A DNA stretch of 32,412 nucleotides from Verrucomicrobiia bacterium (lineage in GTDB: Bacteria; Verrucomicrobiota; Verrucomicrobiia; Opitutales; Cerasicoccaceae). The notes under the pieces were generated by a model, which was not told the origin of the DNA, made no database searches, and saw only the letters and a list, made by a program, of their open reading frames with translations. The position numbers and the translations under genes were made by a program. The stretch spans positions 1 to 32,412 of the forward strand of contig JAUIAM010000033.1 in the NCBI GenBank assembly GCA_030425485.1. The letters are read 5' to 3'. Below are positions 1 through 5,778 of the stretch, one piece after another (the stretch's first letter is position 1; each line of letters starts with the position of its first letter).

Positions 1-191
1 AGCGCCATGGGTAGGCACGCAGTGCCGTAGGGGCAAGGCCCCTCAATCGGATCAAACGCCGCGCGTTTGTGGTGGTGGCGTATGGTTGGGGAAATGCGAA
101 CTTTCGCTACGCGATCGAAAGCGCCATGGGTAGGCACGCAGTGCCGTAGGGGCAAGGCCCCTCAATCGGATCAAACGCCGCGCGTTTGTGG
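1..191. repeat. 72-bp perfect direct repeat beside the tRNA
   Basis: Bases 1-72 and 120-191 are identical, giving a 119-base period with a 47-base unique spacer. The second copy ends in TGG, which is the complement of the CCA end of the tRNA-Ser fragment. The unit contains palindromic pieces (GGGGCAAGGCCCC, GCGCGTTTG) and no convincing gene. It lies outside the probable phage boundary, so I read it as chromosomal spacer DNA duplicated next to the tRNA gene. Confidence 0.8.
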
Positions 192-249
192 CGGAGAGGG
201 AGGGATTTGAACCCCCGGTACCTTGCGGCACACCTGATTTCGAGTCAGG
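189..249 (-). tRNA. 3' half of tRNA-Ser(CGA), 5' half missing
   Basis: Read on the minus strand, the segment holds an anticodon arm (stem CCTGA/TCAGG, loop CTCGAAA, anticodon CGA), a long class II variable arm, a T arm with TTCAAAT loop, and an acceptor 3' strand with encoded CCA. The D arm and 5' acceptor strand expected at bases 250-280 are absent and unrelated sequence takes their place. The gene is therefore split. The usual explanation is phage integration at the anticodon region, with a complete copy restored at the far junction. Confidence 0.85.
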
Positions 250-260
250 AAGTCACCTCT
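233..260. other. Probable phage attachment junction (attL or attR)
   Basis: tRNA-Ser similarity stops at about base 249, directly after the anticodon stem (233-249). Phage-type sequence and genes follow without a break. Tyrosine recombinases often use the anticodon or T-arm symmetry of tRNA genes as crossover cores. The exact core cannot be set without the other junction. A short CACCTCT at 254-260 resembles the complement of a tRNA-Ser 5' end and may be remnant or chance. Confidence 0.6.
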
Positions 261-348
261 AATAATCAGCGTTTTATGAATCTAAAAAATGAAACATTGC
301 GATTCTGTGCGTTTTGATAGCTTGACGGCAACTAAATAGTGATACAGT

Positions 349-717
349 ATGCCAAATATGCGCAGCGCACTTATTGCCTTTACCCTCCTGCTTTGCCTGC
401 CTGCAACGGCACAGGACGAGCTGGCGGTGACGCGGGCGATTGCGACCGCTCCAGGGTTATGGGAGCCAGAGGAGGCGCTGGTGGACGGATCGCGCCCTGA
501 CCTGATGAGCGCCACCCACGCCATAGAGGTGGACTATGCGCACAAGTGGGCTGAGGCTATCGGGCAGGCGCTGCACTACGCAAGGCTATCCGGCAAGCGG
601 GCAGGGGTGATCCTGATCATTCGCAAACCTGCCGACTACCGCCACGTGCAAAAGGTACGCGACAACGCCGAGCACTACGGCCTCCCGCTGGACGTGTGGA
701 CGGTGCGAGAGGGTTAG
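349..717 (+). CDS. Small exported protein with nuclease-like motif
   Basis: This 122-residue protein starts with a signal peptide (hydrophobic core about residues 7-20, ending PATAQ) and carries a C-terminal domain. The domain contains SRPDLMSATHAIEVDY followed by HKWAEAIGQALHYA and KRAGVILI. From memory, this THAIE(V/F)D...KWAEAIGQ pattern marks a widespread small bacterial family, and the D...ExD spacing resembles a PD-(D/E)XK nuclease core, but activity is unproven. No Shine-Dalgarno is seen; ATG at 358 is an alternative start. A second, truncated copy of the 3' half lies at 1531-1708. It is the first gene inside the phage boundary and is probably accessory cargo. Confidence 0.75.
   Translation: MPNMRSALIAFTLLLCLPATAQDELAVTRAIATAPGLWEPEEALVDGSRPDLMSATHAIEVDYAHKWAEAIGQALHYARLSGKRAGVILIIRKPADYRHVQKVRDNAEHYGLPLDVWTVREG
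540..717 (+). repeat. Diverged direct repeat, left copy (partner 1531-1708)
   Basis: The last 178 bases of the exported-protein gene are repeated in the same orientation at 1531-1708. In both cases the copy ends against a convergent minus-strand gene for a small DNA-binding protein (HTH at 721-1005, RHH at 1705-1950). The two repeats flank the 721-1405 gene pair like the arms of an inserted or exchanged cassette. Confidence 0.75.
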
Positions 718-720
718 GAG

Positions 721-1005
721 CTACTTTTCGCGTAGCGCGTCCCGGAGCACAAGCCAGACCTCGGCGGGCACGGGGCGGCGATTATAGAGGTAGCTGCCGA
801 CGGCGGGCAAGGTCTTGCCCGTACGCTCGGCTAAGTCGGCTTGCTTCCAGCCGAGCGCGGCCATGCAGGCGCGGAGACCGTCAACGTCGTCTTGCAGCTC
901 CCCGTCAATGAGGCAGACAGGGACGCCATAGGAGCTGGCCTCGTGGTCGGTGGTTATGGTGATGGTCTCAGCCTCTATGACTTCCTGGATAAAATGATCA
1001 CTCAT
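721..1005 (-). CDS. HTH (Xre-like) DNA-binding protein
   Basis: The start at 1005 was chosen because TGGAGGACAAATAGC precedes it, a strong ribosome-binding site; the reading frame extends farther upstream without one. The 94-residue product has an acidic N-terminal half and a C-terminal helix-turn-helix (LGWKQADLAERTGKTLPAVG, about residues 51-70, then SYLYNRRPVP). It begins one base after the stop of the gene at 1007-1405, so the two are co-transcribed. It may be the antitoxin/regulator of a two-gene module or a phage regulator. Confidence 0.8.
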   Translation of the reverse strand: MSDHFIQEVIEAETITITTDHEASSYGVPVCLIDGELQDDVDGLRACMAALGWKQADLAERTGKTLPAVGSYLYNRRPVPAEVWLVLRDALREK

Positions 1006-1006
1006 G

Positions 1007-1405
1007 CTATTTGTCCTCCAATGAAGGTTTGAGGTCGCCATTATTGTCAATATCCCACGTGCGTGGGCCATTAGGGGAAGAAAGTCCGCTGACAACATGG
1101 TGACCGTCTGATGTGATGTATCTCCCACCCTCCATGGAATCCGCTATGACGATGTCATTCTTCCGGGGTCCAATTCTATGAAAGATAGACGCACCCCCGT
1201 AGTACCCTATTGTGCATTTCACAATATCCCCCTCTTCGGTAAGCACCACTAGCCGAGTATTGGTGCCCGTGGGAGCGGTTAGCCATCCCTCAATGTCCTG
1301 AAGCCTAATAATCGGCTCATACTTGATTGCGTCCACCCCCGCAACCATATAGCGGCCTCGGAAGTTTTTTATGTCGGTAAGTATATCTAAAATAAGCGTC
1401 TTCAT
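1007..1405 (-). CDS. Hypothetical protein upstream of HTH gene
   Basis: This 132-residue soluble protein has no family I recognise. It looks beta-rich, with GTNTRLVVLTEEGDIVKCTI in the middle and a Gly/Asn-rich C-terminus. No good ribosome-binding site precedes the start. Its stop sits one base before the start of the HTH gene, so the pair reads as an operon. The order (unknown protein, then HTH protein) is also that of HigBA-like toxin-antitoxin pairs, but the sequence is not a recognisable RelE/HigB toxin. Confidence 0.6.
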   Translation of the reverse strand: MKTLILDILTDIKNFRGRYMVAGVDAIKYEPIIRLQDIEGWLTAPTGTNTRLVVLTEEGDIVKCTIGYYGGASIFHRIGPRKNDIVIADSMEGGRYITSDGHHVVSGLSSPNGPRTWDIDNNGDLKPSLEDK

Positions 1406-1530
1406 TTTCGTGTCTTTCGTTTCGAGTTTTTGGCTTCGGGCTCGTCCCTCAGCATGTTTATAGTCTCATACAAAAATATGAGTTCATCAAGCGTTTTTCT
1501 CATATTTTTTTATTATTTTTTTGACGGCAC

Positions 1531-1708
1531 GCACAAGTGGGCCGAGGCCATCGGGCAGGCCCTACACTACGCCCGCCTGACGCACAAGCGGGCAGCGGTA
1601 ATCCTCATCATTCGCAAGCCATCTGACTATCGCCACGTGCAAAAGGTACGGGACAATGCCGAGCACTACGGCCTCCCGCTGGACGTGTGGACGGTGCGCG
1701 AGGGCTAA
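1531..1708 (+). pseudogene. 5'-truncated second copy of the exported nuclease-like gene
   Basis: This 178-base segment aligns without gaps to 540-717 at about 86% identity (25 mismatches by eye, mostly third codon positions) and ends at the equivalent stop. The signal peptide and the D...EVD part of the motif are missing; an AT-rich stretch (about 1500-1525) precedes it. An open frame runs back to a TTG at 1430 but encodes only low-complexity residues there, so translation is doubtful. The mostly synonymous changes mean both copies evolved under protein-level constraint before truncation. Confidence 0.7.
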
Positions 1709-1950
1709 TCCAAATCCTCGATGATTAACCGCTCTATGAGTTGTGACTTCGGGCGGTTGTCACGTTCGGAAACTCGCGCGAGCTTGTCCGCAGCCTCGCG
1801 ACTGATACGTGTGGCGAAATTGACCTTGCATTCTTTCCCGTGCCGGACGCCGCGCCCGATGGCAGCGCGGGTCTCGGCAGTGTGGTGCTGGCCACGGCGG
1901 GCGGCGGCGATCTTCTCGCGGGCCTCTTTGATTTGCTTTTTAGCGGGCAT
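1705..1950 (-). CDS. NUMOD3-like / RHH DNA-binding protein
   Basis: The 81-residue product has two parts. The N-terminal half (AREKIAAARRGQHHTAETRA, then AIGRG) resembles the NUMOD3 DNA-binding repeat usually appended to homing endonucleases. The C-terminal half (KVNFATRISREAADKLARVS, then RPKSQLIERLIIEDL) has the strand-helix-helix pattern of Arc/CopG/MetJ-type RHH proteins. No nuclease domain is present. The stop overlaps the end of the truncated gene copy by four bases. The ribosome-binding site is weak. The fold assignments come from pattern recognition only. Confidence 0.7.
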   Translation of the reverse strand: MPAKKQIKEAREKIAAARRGQHHTAETRAAIGRGVRHGKECKVNFATRISREAADKLARVSERDNRPKSQLIERLIIEDLD

Positions 1951-2098
1951 TCCGATTCGGTGGATAAAGTTCCAACATGGATGGTGGTTGATGTACGATT
2001 TGACGCCCGCGCCGACACAGTGTGTACTTGGTCTTTTTCACCGGATGAACGTCTTTATATCTGGCCAGAATTGATTTTAAATCCTTCATGGCAGAGCA

Positions 2099-2422
2099 CT
2101 AGTTTTTTACAGTAAGCAGTTCGCCAATTTCCTGCTGAGGCAGAAGCCATAGAGCGAGAAGCTTTCCTGTTGGAGGGTGACGGAAAAGGCTGAGCTTACT
2201 TTTCCAGTCATCACTGTCCCAGCCGCGAAGCTTAAACACTAAGTCGCGGTGTTCGCGATACCAGTCGAGATGCGTCTGGTTTTCGCCAATCCAGGCTTGG
2301 AGCAGCTTGATGCAGCCTTTTTCGACTTCGGCCTTTTGGGCTTCGTTCAGGTCATCGGTCGTTTCCGCTACGATGCCGTGATTAACTTTGAGGTGGAGTT
2401 TTTGGTCTTCAGTGAGCTTCAT
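2099..2422 (-). CDS. Hypothetical protein behind an operator-like promoter
   Basis: This 107-residue, Trp-rich, charged, probably helical protein is of unrecognised family. A ribosome-binding site (GAAGGA) lies 6-8 bases upstream of the ATG. A good sigma70-type promoter reads into it from 2481 leftward, with its -35 hexamer inside a perfect inverted repeat. It therefore looks like a regulated, possibly lysogenically expressed gene, but nothing in the sequence tells its function. Confidence 0.7.
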   Translation of the reverse strand: MKLTEDQKLHLKVNHGIVAETTDDLNEAQKAEVEKGCIKLLQAWIGENQTHLDWYREHRDLVFKLRGWDSDDWKSKLSLFRHPPTGKLLALWLLPQQEIGELLTVKN

Positions 2423-2452
2423 TGGAGTTCCTTCGTTTAAGTTTATGAGACT

Positions 2453-2490
2453 AATAAAACCCCTTTATCTAACTTTGTCAATGCAAAGTT
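2453..2490 (-). promoter_or_regulatory. Leftward promoter with overlapping operator
   Basis: On the minus strand TTGACA (2481-2476) and TTTATT (2458-2453) are separated by 17 bases, a consensus-like sigma70 arrangement. The -35 is embedded in the perfect inverted repeat AACTTTG-N6-CAAAGTT (2471-2490). A dimeric repressor bound there would block transcription of the 2099-2422 gene. Which protein binds is unknown; the local HTH and RHH proteins are candidates. Confidence 0.6.
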
Positions 2491-2594
2491 TGAAAAAACT
2501 TCAATTATTTTTTCAAGGCAGGCAATCCACCTTACTAAGGGTCCGGGGGAGACTGGGCTTGACTGTATCATAGCCTAACCGCTATTGGTGGGGC

Positions 2595-2996
2595 ATGGAA
2601 CTATTTGGCGGATTAATTGGTATTGTTGTATTCATCTTCTTGGCGGTGATGGCCTTGCTTGCGCTTTTTATACCTTACTTTATCTACAAGATAATGATGG
2701 ACGTGGAGCGCATCCGCATTGCGCAGGAGGGCGGGGATCGGCCATCCCCGGTGCGGCGACCCACCTTGGCCCAACTACCCAAACCTGCTCCGAAACCCAA
2801 GCCAGAGCCTACCCCAAAACCCAGCGCCGGGCGCACGCTGATGACAAAGGACGGGGAGACGTATCAGGCCGAGGGCGTGACCGTTGCAGGCGGGCAGGTC
2901 TATTTTACCCAGGACGGCAAGCAAGTTCGCATCGCCCTTGAGGACTTTATCAAAAAAGATCAGAAATGGCTAATCCTAACATCGCCCGACCCATGA
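2595..2996 (+). CDS. Membrane-anchored protein with SHD1-like domain
   Basis: The 133-residue protein has one N-terminal membrane segment (about residues 5-32), a basic/charged stretch, a Pro/Lys-rich linker (KPAPKPKPEPTPKP), then a small C-terminal domain (MTKDGETYQAEGVTV ... GKQVRIALEDFIKKDQKWL). That domain resembles the SHD1 fold common in Planctomycetota and Verrucomicrobiota proteins. GGTGGGG precedes the start. Its stop overlaps the next start (ATGA). With the exported protein downstream it forms an envelope-directed pair, a plausible lysogenic-conversion or exclusion module. Confidence 0.7.
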   Translation: MELFGGLIGIVVFIFLAVMALLALFIPYFIYKIMMDVERIRIAQEGGDRPSPVRRPTLAQLPKPAPKPKPEPTPKPSAGRTLMTKDGETYQAEGVTVAGGQVYFTQDGKQVRIALEDFIKKDQKWLILTSPDP

Positions 2997-3400
2997 AAAA
3001 AGCACTCCTCCTACTCCTCGCCCTCTTCACCCTCTGCGCCCCTGCACAGGCTGACGGGCCACCGCGCGACACGGCAGACTTCTACACCCTGCGCCCCGAG
3101 CGGTACGAAAACAAGAACGTCACGCTCTACGTGGCGTATACGATGCAGTGGAAATATGAAGGCCCGTCTATCCCGGACGGCTTTAGGCCGCTCACGCTGT
3201 TTACCAGCTACCAAGGCGAACGCGGCGGCTACATCAACGCGCTGGTTTCTGACGACAAGTACGCGAAAATCGTTCGCGACTACGGCTCTAAGCCCCGCTA
3301 TGACGGCTCAAATAAAATCAAGAGCGACCGTCTGACCTGCCTTTTCTACAAGTGGAAGGACAAATCCGGCGGCGTCGAGTGGGTTGTTGTCGTCAAGTAG
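2993..3400 (+). CDS. Small exported protein
   Basis: I chose ATG 2993 because it begins a classic signal peptide (MKKALLLLLALFTLCAPAQA, cleavage after AQA) and overlaps the upstream stop as ATGA; the frame extends to 2966 without support. The mature part is about 115 residues, rich in Tyr/Lys, with a single Cys near the C-terminus. The pattern RPERYENKNVTLYVAY suggests a small beta-sheet domain. Function unknown. It is probably translated by coupling to the membrane protein before it. Confidence 0.7.
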   Translation: MKKALLLLLALFTLCAPAQADGPPRDTADFYTLRPERYENKNVTLYVAYTMQWKYEGPSIPDGFRPLTLFTSYQGERGGYINALVSDDKYAKIVRDYGSKPRYDGSNKIKSDRLTCLFYKWKDKSGGVEWVVVVK

Positions 3401-3484
3401 GCTGTACTATCGGCTAACAAACGCACAGCCAACAGGTTAAAACGCTTGCCCGGCGTCGCTCAGCTTATCAGGCTGGGCGGCGCT

Positions 3485-3733
3485 ATGACTCAGACTGAGA
3501 ATACCCCATCGTATCGCCCGCAGTCCTATTATTTTCGGGCTGCACTCAATGATTCACCAGACATCGACGAGGCCCGCCGTGTGGGGCGCATGGCTGTAGA
3601 TGAGTTAGAGTACCGCAATGAGCAGTTGCGTGCGCTAGGGCACATACCCAGCCGCCTCTATAGTGTGGACGACATCAAGCCTGATTCGCGGCAGATGTAC
3701 CTCCTCCCGCCTCTGGCTGGCGAGCGGGGATAA
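3485..3733 (+). CDS. Hypothetical small protein
   Basis: The ATG at 3485 (MTQTENTPSY) is preferred to a TTG at 3446. The product is 82 residues, Tyr-rich and soluble, with RPQSYYFRAALNDSPDIDEA near its start; I recognise no family. Its 3' end overlaps the convergent RHH gene by 59 bases, which is unusual, so one of the two ends may be mis-set or the pair may be antisense-regulated. Confidence 0.5.
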   Translation: MTQTENTPSYRPQSYYFRAALNDSPDIDEARRVGRMAVDELEYRNEQLRALGHIPSRLYSVDDIKPDSRQMYLLPPLAGERG

Positions 3734-3971
3734 CACCCTTTTTGCGCTTAGCTATAGAGCCGTCGCCTTCGATGACACCTAAATTACCCGCAAGAGTATG
3801 GCGATATTCTATAGACGCTTCTCCCTCGATATAGGGCTTTAGGATTTTTCGAAGGTACTGGCTTCTCTTGAGCCCAGCCGATTCGGCTTGTGCGTCGAGC
3901 TTCGCCAGATCGGATTTACTGATTTGAAAATTAATCCGGTCTTTGTCCTCTGCTATTCCATTTGTAGCCAT
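3675..3971 (-). CDS. RHH (Arc/CopG-type) DNA-binding protein
   Basis: The 98-residue product carries DRINFQISKSDLAKLDAQAE and SAGLKRSQYLRKILKPYIE at about residues 11-48: a short strand followed by two helices, as in Arc/CopG-type repressors and plasmid antitoxins. A variable Gly/Ala-rich tail follows. It is transcribed divergently from the RHH gene at 4054 across an AT-rich gap, the usual arrangement for autoregulated or lysis/lysogeny switch genes. No clear Shine-Dalgarno. Confidence 0.65.
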   Translation of the reverse strand: MATNGIAEDKDRINFQISKSDLAKLDAQAESAGLKRSQYLRKILKPYIEGEASIEYRHTLAGNLGVIEGDGSIAKRKKGVIPARQPEAGGGTSAANQA

Positions 3972-4053
3972 TTGCGCACAATCAATAATAGTTTTCAGAT
4001 TTTTTCAACAAACTTCTTGACTCTTGCTCAGTCTTAATAAGAATGACTCACAT
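3972..4053. promoter_or_regulatory. Divergent AT-rich promoter region
   Basis: This 82-base gap separates two divergent RHH genes and is much more AT-rich than its surroundings. Rightward, TTGACT (about 4017) has a poor -10 (AGAATG at 17 or TAAGAA at 15 bases). Leftward, a TTTGTT-like -35 stands 16 bases before TATTAT. Both are candidates only. The location suits an early-transcription switch for the long rightward operon. Confidence 0.5.
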
Positions 4054-4215
4054 ATGAGCGACCAAGAAAAAGTCCCCATGAGCCTGATGCTCCCCAAGGA
4101 GTGGAAAGAGAAACTGGATACAATGGCCAAAGATCGGTTCATGTCTACGGGTGCTCTTGTCCGCGCTTTTATTTCGGAGAATCTTAATAAGATTGAACAA
4201 GAAAGTGCCAAATAG
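4054..4215 (+). CDS. Small RHH DNA-binding protein
   Basis: The 53-residue protein starts MSDQEKVPMSLMLPKEWKEK and continues LDTMAKDRFMSTGALVRAFI, the strand (PMSLML) and two-helix layout of RHH repressors with almost no extra sequence. ATG 4054 is preferred to an upstream TTG at 4024. It heads the rightward operon, faces the divergent RHH gene, and is followed two bases later by a third RHH-like gene. Confidence 0.65.
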   Translation: MSDQEKVPMSLMLPKEWKEKLDTMAKDRFMSTGALVRAFISENLNKIEQESAK

Positions 4216-4217
4216 CG

Positions 4218-4583
4218 ATGAGTCCCAACACTAAGCCAATCGGACGCGGTACGGTAAACCGCACGGCGAATCTGCCGGAGCCGCTAGACCGCCAAATCGG
4301 GCGCCTGGCCTTTGAGAGCGACCTGTCGATCAGTGCGTACCTGCGCCACCTGGCCAAAGAGGCCGCCGAGCAGGGGCGGGTCATCACCGGCCACCTGCAG
4401 GACGCCCGCCAGACCGCGCTGCACTTGACGGTCATCGTGCTGGTCGGGCTGGGCTTTGGCTGCACGATCGCCAAGTCAATCGTCGGAGAAAATGAGCCGC
4501 GCCGCTGCGCTCGACGCACCGCCCGCCGCCGCGATGAGGCGCAGTTTATCGACCTCCGCGACCTTGAAGGGAGGGCAGCCTAG
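4218..4583 (+). CDS. RHH-like domain fused to a membrane segment
   Basis: The 121-residue protein has an N-terminal RHH-like region (GTVNRTANLPEPLDRQIGRL, then SDLSISAYLRHLAKEAAEQ, about residues 11-50), one hydrophobic segment (LTVIVLVGLGFGCTIA, about 69-85), and a very Arg-rich tail. If correct it would be a DNA-binding protein held at the membrane, or an RHH-derived membrane protein. The stop overlaps the next GTG start by one base (TAGTG). Confidence 0.6.
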   Translation: MSPNTKPIGRGTVNRTANLPEPLDRQIGRLAFESDLSISAYLRHLAKEAAEQGRVITGHLQDARQTALHLTVIVLVGLGFGCTIAKSIVGENEPRRCARRTARRRDEAQFIDLRDLEGRAA

Positions 4584-4762
4584 TGAGCAAGCCGACCGAG
4601 TTTATCCTTTTGCACGATTCGCGCCGCCAGCCGCCAGAGGTGCTTTGGCCGCTGGATGGCGACCGCGAGCTGCCCCGCGCCGTCACTGTATCCGGCGATC
4701 CCGGCAGCGGACGCTGTGCCGTAACCGTCAGCGATTCGTTGACAGTTGGAGGGGCGGAGTAA
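4583..4762 (+). CDS. Hypothetical 59-residue protein
   Basis: An open frame starts with GTG inside the upstream stop (TAGTG) and ends in TAATG, which starts the next gene. The product begins MSKPTEFILLHDSRRQPPEV and is soluble and of unknown family. One-base overlaps on both sides and a ribosome-binding site for the following gene within its 3' end (GGAGG at about 4748) support a real coupled gene. GAGGGCAG at 4571 could serve as its own site. Confidence 0.6.
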   Translation: MSKPTEFILLHDSRRQPPEVLWPLDGDRELPRAVTVSGDPGSGRCAVTVSDSLTVGGAE

Positions 4763-5022
4763 TGAGCCTTGAGCCAGATCAAACCCCTGCAACGTGGGAC
4801 AAGGGAGAACCGCCCAAGGACGGCAAGCTTTACGTGGCCATAGGCCGCGCTGTGGCCCGCGATGAGTACGGCGGCAGCAGTAGGCCATTCGTTTCAAAAG
4901 TCCGTTGGGATGGTGATTGGCTTGACGATCGAGGGCTGGCAATACGCTACGACGCCGCCGAAAGAGTTATTATCGCTTGGCATATCGCCTTGCCCGAAAA
5001 CACGGAAGGGAACGAGCGATGA
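4762..5022 (+). CDS. Hypothetical 86-residue phage protein
   Basis: ATG 4762 follows TTGGAGGGG and overlaps the previous stop by one base; the open frame extends upstream only as a shadow. The product starts MSLEPDQTPATWDKGEPPKD and contains Trp-rich VRWDGDWLDD. It looks like a small soluble beta-rich protein of unrecognised family. Its last codons overlap the next start as ATGA. Confidence 0.6.
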   Translation: MSLEPDQTPATWDKGEPPKDGKLYVAIGRAVARDEYGGSSRPFVSKVRWDGDWLDDRGLAIRYDAAERVIIAWHIALPENTEGNER

Positions 5023-5264
5023 CGCCGGAGGAACTTGACCTGCTGGCCGACAAGGTGGCCTACCGCATCAAGCGGGGCGAGGACCCGATCTGCACCCGAG
5101 AGGAGGCGATGGAGATTGCCCGCTGCAAGACACGCTGGGCATGGGACCAGTTCAAAGCCCGCCGCAACGTCCGCCCGATCAAGGGACGTACGGACGCCTA
5201 CGACCGCGAGAAGGTGCTTGCCGCCGCCCGCGCCGAATGCCGAGGCCGCAAGAGCGCGGCCTAG
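5019..5264 (+). CDS. Probable small HTH (excisionase-like) protein
   Basis: The 81-residue product starts MTPEELDLLADKVAYRIKRG and has ICTREEAMEIARCKTRWAWD, QFKARRNVRPIKG and DAYDREKVLAAA. The pattern of a helix pair, a basic wing (RNVRPIKGR) and a final helix resembles the winged-helix HTH of MerR/excisionase-type proteins. It is coupled to the upstream gene by ATGA. The assignment is tentative; it could be an excisionase, a small regulator or another nucleic-acid binder. Confidence 0.6.
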   Translation: MTPEELDLLADKVAYRIKRGEDPICTREEAMEIARCKTRWAWDQFKARRNVRPIKGRTDAYDREKVLAAARAECRGRKSAA

Positions 5265-5285
5265 TGTATCGAGATTTCAACTACA

Positions 5286-5297
5286 ACAGGAGACAGA
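5286..5297 (+). promoter_or_regulatory. Repeated ribosome-binding leader, copy 1
   Basis: ACAGGAGACAGA ends five bases before the ATG at 5303. The same 12 bases occur before the starts at 6780, 8238, 9732 and 12626. AGGAG is a Shine-Dalgarno; the flanking ACAG...ACAGA is not needed for 16S pairing, so its conservation suggests an added role. Confidence 0.8.
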
Positions 5298-5302
5298 GAC
5301 AT

Positions 5303-5608
5303 ATGAAAAAGAAAGAGTTCAAGCGCATCGATGCGCAGCCACTGGTGGCCTTGATGAAGACGCTCGGCTTTAGTCAAGCGGAGATGGGGGACCTGATTGG
5401 TGTTTCTGGTAGCACGATCAGCGGCTGGCTAAGCAGCGGAGAGATGCCCGCCTACATGGAGCATGTAGTTGCTCAGTTGTCAGCGCCCAAGGCGACCACC
5501 ACCGAGGCGGTACTGGTATCCGGCCAGGGGGATAAAATGACGACCCTGCGCACGGTAGCAGAGGGCTTTGGCCTTACGGTATCAACCATCCAACTCCCGG
5601 CAGCATGA
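5303..5608 (+). CDS. HTH (Xre-like) regulator
   Basis: The start at 5303 follows the repeated AGGAGACAGA leader; the frame upstream of it is a shadow. The 101-residue protein has an HTH at about residues 13-45 (LVALMKTLGFSQAEMGDLIG, VSGSTISGWLSSG) and a C-terminal part (VSGQGDKMTTLRTVAEGFGL) that may dimerise. It is the first gene of a translational block with its own leader, as expected for a phage regulatory protein. It overlaps the next gene by ATGA. Confidence 0.75.
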   Translation: MKKKEFKRIDAQPLVALMKTLGFSQAEMGDLIGVSGSTISGWLSSGEMPAYMEHVVAQLSAPKATTTEAVLVSGQGDKMTTLRTVAEGFGLTVSTIQLPAA

Positions 5609-5778
5609 CCTACAACTTTCACACGATCAAGGCGGTTCGCGAAGAGGCGGCCAAGCTGTTTTGGCACGCCCGCAAGCCGGAGCACTGCGCTGGCGTTAGG
5701 CGTTACCTCATGGGCGAGTTCCACCGCTGGCACCGTAGTGTGCGCGGACTGGAGCAACACGCGGAGGTGGCGCTGTGA
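5605..5778 (+). CDS. Hypothetical 57-residue basic protein
   Basis: An open frame begins with ATG overlapping the upstream stop (ATGA) and ends in TGA overlapped by the next GTG start (GTGA). The product starts MTYNFHTIKAVREEAAKLFW and is rich in His, Arg and Trp, probably helical. I recognise no family. The tight overlaps at both ends make it very likely to be translated. Confidence 0.6.
   Translation: MTYNFHTIKAVREEAAKLFWHARKPEHCAGVRRYLMGEFHRWHRSVRGLEQHAEVAL

Noticed and set aside
1-191. CRISPR or insertion-sequence ends
   Set aside because: Only two direct copies, no terminal inverted repeats and no transposase.
1721-2115. Plus-strand frames opposite the NUMOD3/RHH gene
   Set aside because: No ribosome-binding site or domain character, whereas the minus-strand product has two recognisable patterns.
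2839-2850. CTGATGA as a hammerhead ribozyme core
   Set aside because: It is codons in the SHD1-like protein and no matching GAAA core or flanking helices are present.
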